Shown: positions 35,183 through 44,164, numbered from the stretch's first letter. The stretch is DNA of 64,000 bases from Paenibacillus alkaliterrae (GCF_021532375.1 NZ_JAKGAP010000024.1:1-64000); one strand, 5' to 3'. The notes: a model not told the origin generated them from the letters alone. Numbers and translations are program-made.

Positions 35183-35878
35183 TCACTCCCACCCTTTCAA
35201 CCACTCGCTCACCCGGTTAATCGTCTTATCTAAATTACAAACGGCTTCTTGATCGGTAAAAGGCAGTGTATGGCGAAAATAATCCGCATGGCCGCCTACC
35301 GTCGGGATTCCTTCCACGTAACCAGGAGCATACTTCATCCGATTCCAGCGCGGCACCGCATAGCGGCTCTTGCACCAGCCTCCCCAAGTGCCGATTCGGC
35401 TAATGGGATCGTTAAGATTGCCCAATTTGTCGATGGAATGAAAGTAGCTGACCTTGTTCTGCATATTCGGATCGATCGGTGTTTTCGGAGCCCCCACCTG
35501 CACGATGCGAAAATCTTCGATTTCTTCCTGATCGTAAAGCAGCTTTGCCGCTTGATAAGCAGCCGCGCCGCCGCCGCTATGTCCGAGCAGCAGCACCCTG
35601 TCGCCCGTTAGCGTTTCCTTGATCTTCTTCAAAGCAAGCTGTCCTCCAACGCGTCCGGCAGACAATCGATTCGACAAGTCGCTTCGCACCTCCAGCACTT
35701 GCCTGACTAAGCTGCGACTCGCATCGCCGTAAGGAAATACCTCATGTATGTCGGGTTCTACGCCTTCTGACCGGAATAGCTTATCAAGCTTTATTTTGCA
35801 TTCGGTAAATATCGTGTTGGATGTGGCCACACCGGCAAGCAGATAAATGCTGAGTCGTGATGATTGGGTCGCCGTCAT
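35183..35878 (-). CDS. Alpha/beta hydrolase, lipase-like
   Basis: 231 residues, GGAGGG before ATG 35878. Nucleophile elbow GHSGGGAAA (Ser near 100), a possible Asp at DPIS or DKLG, and His in GGHADYF. The N-terminus is SIYLLAGVATSNTIF, without clear signal cleavage. It resembles small Bacillales lipase-like hydrolases. Substrate unknown. Confidence 0.75.
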   Translation of the reverse strand: MTATQSSRLSIYLLAGVATSNTIFTECKIKLDKLFRSEGVEPDIHEVFPYGDASRSLVRQVLEVRSDLSNRLSAGRVGGQLALKKIKETLTGDRVLLLGHSGGGAAAYQAAKLLYDQEEIEDFRIVQVGAPKTPIDPNMQNKVSYFHSIDKLGNLNDPISRIGTWGGWCKSRYAVPRWNRMKYAPGYVEGIPTVGGHADYFRHTLPFTDQEAVCNLDKTINRVSEWLKGWE

Positions 35879-36011
35879 AACATATCCCTCCGCTGAAAAA
35901 AATTAACGTATACTCATTATGTGGGGGTTAAACGAAATTCATTCTTGCATATTAATGTTATTTCTGAGCTTGGATACTAGAAGTTACTGTATATATCCAT
36001 CATAGCGCGCC

Positions 36012-36050
36012 AAACAGGGCGCCTAGCTGTTGTCAGCCGGCGCCCTGTTT
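36012..36050. terminator. Strong hairpin after the 67-residue gene
   Basis: AAACAGGGCGCC and GGCGCCCTGTTT form a perfect 12-bp stem around a 15-nt loop. T-tracts are short, so termination is likely but not certain. It lies in the 209-bp gap between two minus-strand genes. Confidence 0.6.
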
Positions 36051-36087
36051 CGTTGCTGTTGCTGTGCGGATCACGCCGCGGCAGCTG

Positions 36088-36291
36088 TTATACACCCATT
36101 TTTTTACGTTGATTGTTGACTTTCTTCGTGTTCTGGCTCTTCATCGCCTGCGTCCCCGTAGATAGATGCGTCTGGCCGGGTGCGTTACCCGCTTTGGCTT
36201 GCTTCTTCTGAGCGAGCAGCTGCTTCGCTTTCTCCGCTTGCGTCAGCTGCTTCGGCTGCTCAGCGGATTCATTTTGATCGATTGTAGACAT
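36088..36291 (-). CDS. Small basic Gln/Lys-rich protein
   Basis: 67 residues from ATG 36291 behind GAGGTG. Low complexity: Lys, Gln and Ala dominate (KAKQLLAQKKQAK), with a basic C-terminus. No membrane helix. I do not recognise a family; it resembles short, probably unstructured, nucleic-acid-binding or spore-associated proteins of Bacillales. Confidence 0.55.
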   Translation of the reverse strand: MSTIDQNESAEQPKQLTQAEKAKQLLAQKKQAKAGNAPGQTHLSTGTQAMKSQNTKKVNNQRKKMGV

Positions 36292-36323
36292 AGGTTCACC
36301 TCGCTTCATGCCCTACATAGTTC

Positions 36324-37241
36324 TTATTCTACTACACTTATATATCTTGTAAAAGAGGCTTTGCGGAGTTGTGCGCATTCGTTTATCCGCCAGCCCGCCA
36401 GCTCCAGCTGGCGCTGGATCGGCTCTGTCGTGACAATGACCGCTCGTGCGGCCATTCTTCTTACGCTTTCCAGCATGGCAAGCTGCTCTTCCTGCGGCAG
36501 GACGGAGCATAAATTGTACGGCATATCCACGATCGCAGCATCATATGTTCCTTTCACCTGCCGCATATCACCAAGCTTCACCCGATCCGGGAAGCCAAAA
36601 TGGGCCAGATTTATCCGTGCGCCCCGTACTGCCAAGGGATTCAAATCAAAGCCTTCAATATCGATGCCCATCGACATGGCTTCAATGAGTACAGTCCCTA
36701 TGCCGCAGCAAGGATCAATGATGCGCAATCGGCCTATGGCTTGCCCCGCCGCCAGATTCACTATGGCCCGAGCCGCCCTTGCGGGGAGAGCCGTCGAATA
36801 ATTTTGCGGCTTTCTCTGATGCTTAAGCCAGAGAGCACCGTTCTTCTCGCAATCGCCAAAGCACCAGCGGCCATCCACCTTCGTCAGGCCGAATAGCCGC
36901 TCAGCATTTCGCATATCCGCCTTTCCCCGTATAACCGCGCCTGCGGCACGCTCCAATTGCCGCTGCTCCTCGTACGTAAACGTCTCATCGCCCTGCGTAT
37001 ATAGCACCTTAAAGGTCTGATCCCTCAGCTCTACGTTACGGAGCTGCTCCGTTAACTCCTCTAAGCCGGCTGCCTCGTGCATAACGGAAATACGCCGCTT
37101 TATGAACGGGCTCCGGTCAACCGAAACCTCGGATCGGCTCATAATGACCGAGCCTCGAACCGGTTGCTCAAATAGGGTGCGCAGCTCCAGCTCGCATAAT
37201 GCAGCCTCATCCTCATGGCTTGCATACGTATAAATAAACAT
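36324..37241 (-). CDS. TRM11-like RNA methyltransferase family protein
   Basis: 305 residues, GAGAGG before ATG 37241. The C-terminal methyltransferase domain has motif I DPCCGIGTVLIEA and the acidic GFDLNPLAVRGARIN. The catalytic motif reads DMPYN where N2-guanine methylases usually have DPPY. An N-terminal region with THUMP-like character precedes it. Relatives act on tRNA guanosines. The changed motif leaves activity uncertain. Confidence 0.82.
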   Translation of the reverse strand: MFIYTYASHEDEAALCELELRTLFEQPVRGSVIMSRSEVSVDRSPFIKRRISVMHEAAGLEELTEQLRNVELRDQTFKVLYTQGDETFTYEEQRQLERAAGAVIRGKADMRNAERLFGLTKVDGRWCFGDCEKNGALWLKHQRKPQNYSTALPARAARAIVNLAAGQAIGRLRIIDPCCGIGTVLIEAMSMGIDIEGFDLNPLAVRGARINLAHFGFPDRVKLGDMRQVKGTYDAAIVDMPYNLCSVLPQEEQLAMLESVRRMAARAVIVTTEPIQRQLELAGWRINECAQLRKASFTRYISVVE

Positions 37242-37266
37242 AAATAGCCTCTCTATCTAAGTGCTG

Positions 37267-37596
37267 TTAGTCGCTTGTCGCCGTCCCGAACTTCTCCGTC
37301 GGTTCTTCAGAAAGAGGCCCGGTTAACGATTCAGCCAGCTCTGCTTCAGCAGTAAGCTCCGCCACCTGCCTCTCCAATACCTTGACGGTGCGCTGCAGTC
37401 GAATCTGGCGGATCATGCCGAGCAGCCCTACTGTCAATCCTCCGAGCAGGGTCGATGCCAAAATAACGAGAATAAGCGGCAGCGTCGCTGTCGTAAACAT
37501 AAAGTTTACCTGTACCGAATCCACGTTGATGACTGCGAATATCGCAATGAGCAGCGCGAACGCGAGTGCCGAAATCAATACGCCTTGACCTTTCAC
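37267..37596 (-). CDS. LapA family (DUF1049) membrane protein
   Basis: 109 residues with two membrane helices (about 8-28 and 40-62) separated by NVDSVQVNFMFTTATLPL, then a cytoplasmic coiled coil. Starts with GTG 37596 after AAGGGGGG. Typical length and layout for LapA-domain proteins, whose E. coli member takes part in lipopolysaccharide assembly. Its role in Gram-positives is unknown. Confidence 0.85.
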   Translation of the reverse strand: MKGQGVLISALAFALLIAIFAVINVDSVQVNFMFTTATLPLILVILASTLLGGLTVGLLGMIRQIRLQRTVKVLERQVAELTAEAELAESLTGPLSEEPTEKFGTATSD

Positions 37597-37677
37597 GTCC
37601 GATCCCCCCTTTTACCCAAATCATACCACAAACTCTCCCAAAGCTAATAGTGGACATATGGTTACGATCTCCCCTTT

Positions 37678-37709
37678 ACAAAAAAAAAAGACCTCTATGC
37701 CAGAGATCT
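37678..37709 (-). terminator. Intrinsic terminator
   Basis: AGATCTCT and AGAGGTCT form a stem with a 5-nt loop and run into about ten T on the minus strand. It sits directly after the following papain-like gene. Confidence 0.85.
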
Positions 37710-37713
37710 TCGT

Positions 37714-38283
37714 TTACGCGGTTTGAAATGCGCCAGTCGCTTGCAGCTCCTCTTGGCAGCCCGTATAGGCATGCAGCTTGCCGTGGTATACTAACTCGAG
37801 CATAGGCGTCTGCTCCAGATCGCCCGGTGTTACGAACAAGGAGGGTTTATCGACCAAATTCACGCCGCTTTGCTCGAAAACCGAAGCTACGAATTGCGAA
37901 CAGAAGTAGGCATAATCTCTCTTCATCTCAATGTTAAGCATAATACCCAGCATGCCAAGCAAGTTGTATTTGTATTGATCCCGGTTTTGCTCCATATAAC
38001 GAATCTGATTGCGAATGCAAATATAAGCGCAGTGAGTGACCGTACATTTGTATAACGAACAAATCGAATCCTCGAAGAACGGGCCGCGCACGTCCTCCTT
38101 CACGAAACCCGCGAAGAAAGGATTGCTCGGATTTTTTCTGCCGAAGCTGTAAACCTCGTTCAAATCGCTGTCAAACGCAATGGAAGCATGATTCAACAGG
38201 TTCTTTGTATAAAGCTGAATCGTCTTCGAAAATAGCGTCCCCGTATTCGTTAAAAGCACATAAATGTCTACATCTCTATTCAT
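37714..38283 (-). CDS. Permuted papain-like (YiiX/NlpC-P60-related) protein
   Basis: 189 residues, GGAGG before ATG 38283. His in LLNHASIAFD (about 33) and Cys in YFCSQFVASVF (about 128) are in the order His then Cys. That order matches circularly permuted NlpC/P60 hydrolases such as YiiX and YycO-like proteins. No signal peptide. Related enzymes cleave amide or thioester bonds in cell wall or lipids; the target here is unknown. Confidence 0.7.
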   Translation of the reverse strand: MNRDVDIYVLLTNTGTLFSKTIQLYTKNLLNHASIAFDSDLNEVYSFGRKNPSNPFFAGFVKEDVRGPFFEDSICSLYKCTVTHCAYICIRNQIRYMEQNRDQYKYNLLGMLGIMLNIEMKRDYAYFCSQFVASVFEQSGVNLVDKPSLFVTPGDLEQTPMLELVYHGKLHAYTGCQEELQATGAFQTA

Positions 38284-38565
38284 GCCGTACTACCTCCACA
38301 TTAAAGAACTCTCATCTAGGTATTAACTTTAATGCAGGAGAACGAATTTCTAAACCTGCTCAGGTAATAGGTGCAACCTCGACCTTAGTCCAGTTTTGTA
38401 AGTATAGTGTGACAGAGGATAATCTAGCAACCTTGTTTCCTTCCGAACCTTTCTTCATTTTACTGGATTTTCTCTTTTTACTCAACAAGGAGTTCGCCTG
38501 TTTTTCCTCATCCTTAAAAAAATGTTAACTTTTGCATGAAGAAGACGTGGTATAGTAGATAGAGA

Positions 38566-38593
38566 TTGACGCCGTTCGTATCCTATTTATATG
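38566..38593 (+). promoter_or_regulatory. Possible promoter of the isoprenoid-synthase-like gene
   Basis: TTGACG (38566-38571) and TATATG (38588-38593) are 16 bp apart, about 65 bp before the start codon. The rest of the 372-bp gap (38284-38656) shows AT-rich sequence and nothing I can name. Confidence 0.3.
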
Positions 38594-38656
38594 CTCGAAT
38601 CGGTGCTTTAGTATAGACGAAATGAACCTATTATAATGTTGCGGAGGTCTCAGAAA

Positions 38657-39592
38657 ATGGAGTGGTACAACCGTTATAAAAAACAGCTTAAGCTTGTGTT
38701 TACGGAGGCAGAACGGCGAATCGCCGACTACCCCGAGCCGCTAAACGCCGTCGGTCTTGCTTATGCCGACAAATTCAATCCAGTCAAGCATGAGGGCGGC
38801 AAGGATTATATATGCAGTTTGCTCCCTTTCTGGATCAGGGAAACGGCGGGCATCAGTACAGCCCAGTGTGAACGGCTCGCATTAGCTAATGTATATGGAA
38901 TGCTTTATTTTTTTATTCAGGATGATGTCATGGACGCAGCTCCCTCCCCGAATTGGAAGGAACAGCTTGCGCTCGGCAATTTGCTGCTGCTGGACATGTT
39001 CGCGGTATTCCGCGAGCTATTCGCTTCGGATTCCCCGTTCTGGACCTATTATCATCATTATGCGACCACCTGGGCGGACAGCGTCATGAATGAGGATTGC
39101 GCCGACTACTTCGTCACCGATCCCCTTCGCACAGCAGGCAAGGCCGGCCCCGTCAAAATTGCAAGCACCGGCGCTCTGCTGTTGACGCAGCGCGACGAAC
39201 TTATCGCCGATATGGAGCAAGCCGTCGATATCGTCTTGATGACACTGCAAATGTCCGACGATTGGGCAGATTGGAAGGAGGATCTGGCAGAGGGCAGCTA
39301 TAACGGATTGCTTGCGATGATCGCTTCCGGCAGGGACTCGAAGGAGCCGCTTACGGAACAAGAGATCGAAACGGACGTGTACGTTCGAGGCTGCTTGAAG
39401 CCGTATGCGCGGATTGCCGAGGCGAATCACGAGCGACTGCTTGCTTTGAGCATCGGGGCTGGAGAGTTAATAGACTTTCATGCCTATCTGGCGGTCCATT
39501 TGAATCAGGCAGCTGAGACGATAGATACAAATCGCAAGCAGCTTTTGCAGGGCGGGTTTAGTTATTTTTTGTCTAATCAGGCAGCCAAATAA
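38657..39592 (+). CDS. Class I isoprenoid-synthase-like protein
   Basis: 311 residues from ATG 38657, which follows GGAGG by nine bases; a TTG seven codons earlier is inside that site. Entirely helical. An Asp-rich DDVMD (89-93), preceded by YFFIQ, sits where trans-prenyltransferases and terpene synthases bind Mg-diphosphate. A second acidic motif DDWADWKED (201-209) lies about 110 residues later, with Asn after it (GSYN). Spacing and layout fit a class I terpenoid synthase or ComQ-like fold, but overall sequence matches no family I know well. No other isoprenoid genes adjoin it. The product is unknown. Confidence 0.65.
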   Translation: MEWYNRYKKQLKLVFTEAERRIADYPEPLNAVGLAYADKFNPVKHEGGKDYICSLLPFWIRETAGISTAQCERLALANVYGMLYFFIQDDVMDAAPSPNWKEQLALGNLLLLDMFAVFRELFASDSPFWTYYHHYATTWADSVMNEDCADYFVTDPLRTAGKAGPVKIASTGALLLTQRDELIADMEQAVDIVLMTLQMSDDWADWKEDLAEGSYNGLLAMIASGRDSKEPLTEQEIETDVYVRGCLKPYARIAEANHERLLALSIGAGELIDFHAYLAVHLNQAAETIDTNRKQLLQGGFSYFLSNQAAK

Positions 39593-39612
39593 ACGTCCAA
39601 TCTCTGGTTAAC

Positions 39613-40299
39613 TCATTTTATCAAAATATACTTTTTCGAGTACTCTAAATGTTCTTTTAAGATTTGGAGTGCGAGTTGTTTATTTTTTTGTTTCACTGCT
39701 TCAACAATTAACTGATGTTCGTTAACTGTTTTGTTTCTTTCTGCCTGATCCATTTGAGAATGAGAAATGCTGGAAAAATACTCTGCAATTATGTCTGTTA
39801 ATTGCGCAAACAGGTCATTTTCAGTCGCTTTAATTAAACAACTATGGAATTCAATATCATACTCTTGAAACTTCTTTGTATCACTTGTTTCCTTCATTCT
39901 ATCGATAATATTTTCCAACTCTTTTAGATGGTCGACTTTTGCAGATAATATTATTTGCTCAATAGCCGCCTTCTCCAGGACATGTCTAAGTTCGAGCAAT
40001 TCATTCATTTTATCATTATTCAATTTCCAGAAGTATAGTAAATGATTTAGAATTACACTGGAATCATTTGTATTGACAAAGGCCCCTTCACCATGACGAA
40101 TAACAATGATGCCGGTTGATTCTAAGGATCTCAGTGCTTCTCTGATCATGACTCTGCTAACTTCCATCATTTTAGCCAGTTCTCGTTCTGCCGGGAGCTT
40201 TTCTCCGGTTTTAAGTTTTTTCTCAATAATGTATTGCCTTAAATTATCACTCACTATTTTGCTAAGTGTATATCTTTCTTTTTCTTCTATGGGTTTCAT
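39613..40299 (-). CDS. GntR family regulator with FCD domain (second of a tandem pair)
   Basis: About 228 residues. N-terminal winged helix (KLPAERELAKMMEVSRVMIREALRSLESTGII, about 35-70) and a C-terminal all-helical FCD ligand domain. Metal or ligand residues are visible in the EFHSCLIKAT and NEHQLIVEAV segments. It follows its paralogue by about 15 bp. Start is ATG 40299 (or GTG nine bases earlier). Probably NanR-like, sensing a sialic acid pathway intermediate, as inferred from position. Confidence 0.85.
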   Translation of the reverse strand: MKPIEEKERYTLSKIVSDNLRQYIIEKKLKTGEKLPAERELAKMMEVSRVMIREALRSLESTGIIVIRHGEGAFVNTNDSSVILNHLLYFWKLNNDKMNELLELRHVLEKAAIEQIILSAKVDHLKELENIIDRMKETSDTKKFQEYDIEFHSCLIKATENDLFAQLTDIIAEYFSSISHSQMDQAERNKTVNEHQLIVEAVKQKNKQLALQILKEHLEYSKKYILIK

Positions 40300-40314
40300 A
40301 AAATTCACCGACTT

Positions 40315-40986
40315 TTAAATGTAATGGTAAAGGGGGCTTAAGTGTTTTTTCATTTCATTTTTCGCTGAATGTATATCTTTATTGAGTATATAGCGGATAA
40401 TATTTTGGTGTTCTTCATAGGCAGTTTTAAAATCAGAAAGCTCATTTATTTTTTCAAAATCATTCATGTCAAAGTATGCATTTATTATTTTCGAAAACTG
40501 GAAATAAGTTTCGTTTCCAGTCGCGAAAAATAAGGCGGAATGAAATTGCATGTCTTCATGCTTTGCTTTAATGCTATGTTCAATCTTTCCTTTGATCTCA
40601 TTATTCCAATAGATAAGTTTGTCAATCTTACTGACGTCATAATGTGCAATCGCCAGTTCAATTGCACCCTGTTCGATGATAATTCGAGTATCTATAATTT
40701 CTTTGAATTTCACCTTGTCCACTTTCATGCCAAATGAAACTTGTTCAAAGATATCACTAATTGAAACTTCTTTAACAAAAATTCCGCTGCCTGGTTTAAT
40801 CTCAATGATTCCATTTGATTGTAAGGTTTTAAGTCCTTCTCTAACAATGGTTCTACTCACATTTAGCTTATCCATCATTTCTTTCTCAGATGGTAAACGA
40901 TCCCCCGGCCGCAAATCGTTCTCAACAATAAATTGTTTAATGCGTTCGTTAACAATGCTGGATAACGTTTGTTTTTTACTAATCAC
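40315..40986 (-). CDS. GntR family regulator with FCD domain (first of a tandem pair)
   Basis: 223 residues; GTG 40986 follows AGGAGG. Same layout as its neighbour: winged helix (RLPSEKEMMDKLNVSRTIVREGLKTL) and FCD domain (MQFHSALFFATGN, EEHQNIIRYIL). Separated from nanK by a terminator, so the two regulators form their own unit. A degenerate copy of the nan operator lies 21 bp before the start, suggesting autoregulation. Confidence 0.85.
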   Translation of the reverse strand: MISKKQTLSSIVNERIKQFIVENDLRPGDRLPSEKEMMDKLNVSRTIVREGLKTLQSNGIIEIKPGSGIFVKEVSISDIFEQVSFGMKVDKVKFKEIIDTRIIIEQGAIELAIAHYDVSKIDKLIYWNNEIKGKIEHSIKAKHEDMQFHSALFFATGNETYFQFSKIINAYFDMNDFEKINELSDFKTAYEEHQNIIRYILNKDIHSAKNEMKKHLSPLYHYI

Positions 40987-41006
40987 TGCATATCCTCCTG
41001 CCTAAG

Positions 41007-41017
41007 TGGTAAGGCCA
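41007..41017. promoter_or_regulatory. Degenerate nan-type operator before the GntR pair
   Basis: TGGTAAGGCCA differs at two positions from TGGTAGGACCA, the reverse-strand form of the operator repeated upstream of nanA. Position just before the first GntR gene fits autoregulation. A chance match is possible. Confidence 0.35.
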
Positions 41018-41073
41018 TCGTTCCTTTGAACCATTATAACATAACACTATCACTGCATACACGTTAACGGTGA

Positions 41074-41145
41074 GAAAAAAAGAACCCTCATTAGCGATAT
41101 GTCGAGCAGGAGAATGCCGTCCCGCTTGAGCGCCATTGAGAGTTC
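41074..41145 (-). terminator. Terminator of the nan operon
   Basis: GAACTCTCA pairs with TGAGGGTTC around a long, itself foldable loop, followed by seven T on the minus strand. It separates nanK from the two regulator genes. Confidence 0.7.
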
Positions 41146-41171
41146 AAATCAGTTGAAGATTTTACTTTAAC

Positions 41172-42059
41172 TTACTCCATCTTTACAGCTAAATGCGCTG
41201 CGCCAATAATACCGGCATGATTGCCCAGCTTTGCTGACAAGAACTCTACATTTCTAAAATTCGGCATAATTTGTCTCTGAATATGTTCCTGAACGTATGC
41301 CAACATATAGGATTGCTCCATAATGCCCCCGCCAAGTACAATCAGACTTGGATTAAATACATGGATCAAGGTTCTAAGTCCTAGAATGACTTCATCAAGC
41401 CAAGGATTAATGACGTCTGTATAAACACGCTCGTTCTCCTGAGCAAGCGCCATGAGCATTCTGCCATTTAATCCTTCGGAAATTCCCAATTTTTCTTCTG
41501 CCAGATTGATTAACGCCTTTGTGGAAGCATACACTTCATAGCATCCTTTATTCCCGCAGGTACAATCTCTATGACCGCCATGAATCGTAATATGACCGAA
41601 TTCCCCCGCAGAGAAGGCACTGCCATGATAGAGTTTTCCCTGTTCAACAATCGCTCCGCCAATTCCAGTACCGAAAGTCAAACATACCATACTGTCTTTG
41701 CCCTTGCCGGCCCCATAATAAGCTTCCGCTATTGCTGCAGCATTCACATCATTCTCAACACAAGTCGGTACAGCAAATTTTTGTTCGATAATTTGTTTTA
41801 TCCTCATCCCTGTCCAGCCTGGGATATTATCGGTTGCAAAGATAACCTGCCCTGTTGCAGGGTCAATTTGCCCGGCGCTGCTGATACCAATTCTATTATA
41901 ATTGTTATACTTAGTAATAAGGCGCAAAACTTTATTCATAACCGTCTGTCCGCCTTGAAAGGCTTCCGTAGGCATTTCATGGAAGCCGCTGACAACACCG
42001 TCTACAACAATTCCTGATTTTATATTCGTACCACCTATATCAATCCCCAACATTCGCAT
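41172..42059 (-). CDS. nanK: N-acetylmannosamine kinase (ROK family)
   Basis: Phosphorylates N-acetylmannosamine with ATP. 295 residues from ATG 42059 (GAGGT upstream). ROK fold: N-terminal LGIDIGGTNIKSG phosphate loop, catalytic Asp in ENDVNAAAIAE, LTFGTGIGGAI, and the zinc site HitiHGGHRDCTCGNKGCYE with its Cys cluster. ROK members can be glucokinases or repressors; there is no helix-turn-helix, and last place in the nan operon supports NanK. Confidence 0.9.
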   Translation of the reverse strand: MRMLGIDIGGTNIKSGIVVDGVVSGFHEMPTEAFQGGQTVMNKVLRLITKYNNYNRIGISSAGQIDPATGQVIFATDNIPGWTGMRIKQIIEQKFAVPTCVENDVNAAAIAEAYYGAGKGKDSMVCLTFGTGIGGAIVEQGKLYHGSAFSAGEFGHITIHGGHRDCTCGNKGCYEVYASTKALINLAEEKLGISEGLNGRMLMALAQENERVYTDVINPWLDEVILGLRTLIHVFNPSLIVLGGGIMEQSYMLAYVQEHIQRQIMPNFRNVEFLSAKLGNHAGIIGAAHLAVKME

Positions 42060-42092
42060 AGCAAGTATCAACCTCTATTAAATTCTTTGTTG

Positions 42093-42788
42093 TCACCGTG
42101 AATCAACTAGAGCTGCAACAAACCGCTTTGTGATTTCACGCGGCCTTGTAATGGCTCCGCCTACGACTACGGCATGCGCCCCGAGTTGTATGGCCTGTGC
42201 TGCTGTTTCTGGAGAATAGATTCTGCCTTCTGCAACTATGGGAATCATTAAGACCTTTTTCAAACTTTGAATAAGTTCCAAATCAGGGTCATCGCTTTGC
42301 CGACTATAAGGCGTATAGCCGGATAGTGTAGTCGATACGAGATCCGCTCCTAGTTCTTCAGCCATAACTCCCTCTTCAAAGGTTGATATATCCGCCATTA
42401 TTAATTGTTTAGGATAACGTTTTTTAATTTCTTGTATAAAATGCGGAAGCTCTACTCCGTGCGGCCTCGTCCTGTTCGTAAAATCCATGGCGATGATATC
42501 AACTCCGCAATCAATCAGCGCAGTGATCTCCTCGAGGGTTGGCGTAATGTAAACATCGGAGTCGGGAAAGTCTCTTTTGATAATCCCTATAATCGGAAGA
42601 TCGACTTCCTTCTTGATAGCTTGTATTTGCTGTACCGAGTTCGCTCTAATTGCAGAAGCCCCTCCCTCCTTTGCAGCAAGAGCCATTTTCGCCATGATAT
42701 AAGGATCATAAAGCGGCTCATCTTCTAACGCTTGACATGAAACGATAAGTTTTCCCTTTAGCGATTCGATGGTGTCGGTGTCTGTCAT
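42093..42788 (-). CDS. nanE: N-acetylmannosamine-6-phosphate 2-epimerase
   Basis: Converts N-acetylmannosamine-6-phosphate to N-acetylglucosamine-6-phosphate. 231 residues from ATG 42788, with GAGGGAG upstream overlapping the sialidase stop region. TIM barrel with LIVSCQALEDEPLYDP, the catalytic Lys in IGIIKRDFPDSDVYITPT and VVVGGAITRP at the phosphate site. It sits between the sialidase gene and nanK. Confidence 0.94.
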   Translation of the reverse strand: MTDTDTIESLKGKLIVSCQALEDEPLYDPYIMAKMALAAKEGGASAIRANSVQQIQAIKKEVDLPIIGIIKRDFPDSDVYITPTLEEITALIDCGVDIIAMDFTNRTRPHGVELPHFIQEIKKRYPKQLIMADISTFEEGVMAEELGADLVSTTLSGYTPYSRQSDDPDLELIQSLKKVLMIPIVAEGRIYSPETAAQAIQLGAHAVVVGGAITRPREITKRFVAALVDSR

Positions 42789-42799
42789 ATTCTGCTCCC

Positions 42800-44140
42800 T
42801 CATGATTTCAACCAATCCAACGTAAACGTTCCGAATTGAATATCCATGTTATTCCAATCAGAGTAATCATATACCCTTTCATACAGAACACCAATGTCAC
42901 CATTTTTAAGGACGGTTAAGCAGGAGTAACCATAATATCCGTCTTCAACCACTTTTCGGTATGGCCAGGTTTTTCCGCCATCCTCGCTCAAACGTACAGT
43001 TCCCTTTACCCTTGTTTTCTCATCATCCGGATTTGAGAATAAGACTCGTACCTTCCCATCTCCCTGATCAGGATAAAGTACGACACTTGATTGGCAAATT
43101 GGATCCACTAGTGCCATATCAAATGTAACTTCACCCCATGTTTCCCCGCCATCTGTGCTCGTTGTAACAGCCGTTCTTTGAAGTCCGTAATGATTTCTCA
43201 AATAGTATTTCAGTTCACCTGTCGGCAATTCAATGACCTGCGATTCTGTCAAATACTGCTTCCCTTCAGAGATGGTCTTCGCAGACAGAACTTCGCCGTC
43301 CAATTCTCTTCCGTCGTTCGGTGATTCTCCACGCTGCCAAGTAGCCCCGTGATCGTCACTATACATACAAGCACAGGATAAATGGCCTGCTTCATTTGAA
43401 AAATAAATCGGAAATACTAAGCGGCCTGCTTTTTCACCATGCATTAATTGAATACCGCAGCCGGGTCCGGATCCAATAAATCGCATCCATTCCTCTTTAA
43501 CCATTAGGTTTAATTCTCTTGGCTTGGACCACGTAAGTCCATCATCTTCACTTTGAATCATTTGTAAAAATGACGTTCTTGCTTCCAGCAAACTCTCATT
43601 TGGATCGATGCCTTTTTTATAATAAATATTCCCCCGGGCCTCTCCGCCTTTGAACACATACCCTTTTTCATCAACGGTATAATTAGTCCCATTACCCTCA
43701 GAATCAGCAACTTCTCCATCTTCGGCAAGTAAATACATATTACCTTCTTGATCATATAACTTCCTGCGGCCATCTGAATCAAATCCAATCCCAGGCTCAC
43801 TTGCCCAAAGACCAATTCCTCCAGGCGTATGCATATAAAGCATAAAAATAGTACCTGTTTCTTCATCTTCCAAAAGTGAAGTATCAATAGCTGCTGCACC
43901 ATCTAAGCCTTCCCCGGCAAAAGCAACTAGCTTTTGAACTGGCCCCCACGTTTTTCCATGATCTTCGCTTCGTCTGATGGTAGCATCGATCTGGTTAGGA
44001 TTGTCTGTCTGATCCACAATCCTTGCATCAATCCCTACAATCACTGTTCCTTTGCTTGTTGTAATCATCGATGGAATTCGATATGCTCTTGAACCAGCTA
44101 AATTCGGATAAAAAATGGCTTGCGTTTCAATATTTGGCAT
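42800..44140 (-). CDS. Sialidase (GH33), apparently cytoplasmic
   Basis: Releases terminal sialic acid. 446 residues. YRIP (20-23) supplies the arginine of the FRIP motif. Five Asp boxes are visible: SEDHGKTW, SEDDGLTW, SDDHGATW, STDGGETW and SEDGGKTW. The C-terminal YSCLTVLKNGDIGVLYE carries the Tyr/Glu region. An insertion of about 55 residues (130-185) is found in several bacterial sialidases. There is no signal peptide, so the enzyme should act on imported sialosides. ATG 44140 follows GGGAG; its stop overlaps the nanE ribosome-binding site. Confidence 0.9.
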   Translation of the reverse strand: MPNIETQAIFYPNLAGSRAYRIPSMITTSKGTVIVGIDARIVDQTDNPNQIDATIRRSEDHGKTWGPVQKLVAFAGEGLDGAAAIDTSLLEDEETGTIFMLYMHTPGGIGLWASEPGIGFDSDGRRKLYDQEGNMYLLAEDGEVADSEGNGTNYTVDEKGYVFKGGEARGNIYYKKGIDPNESLLEARTSFLQMIQSEDDGLTWSKPRELNLMVKEEWMRFIGSGPGCGIQLMHGEKAGRLVFPIYFSNEAGHLSCACMYSDDHGATWQRGESPNDGRELDGEVLSAKTISEGKQYLTESQVIELPTGELKYYLRNHYGLQRTAVTTSTDGGETWGEVTFDMALVDPICQSSVVLYPDQGDGKVRVLFSNPDDEKTRVKGTVRLSEDGGKTWPYRKVVEDGYYGYSCLTVLKNGDIGVLYERVYDYSDWNNMDIQFGTFTLDWLKS

Positions 44141-44164
44141 ATGAAATAACTCCCAACATTTAAT

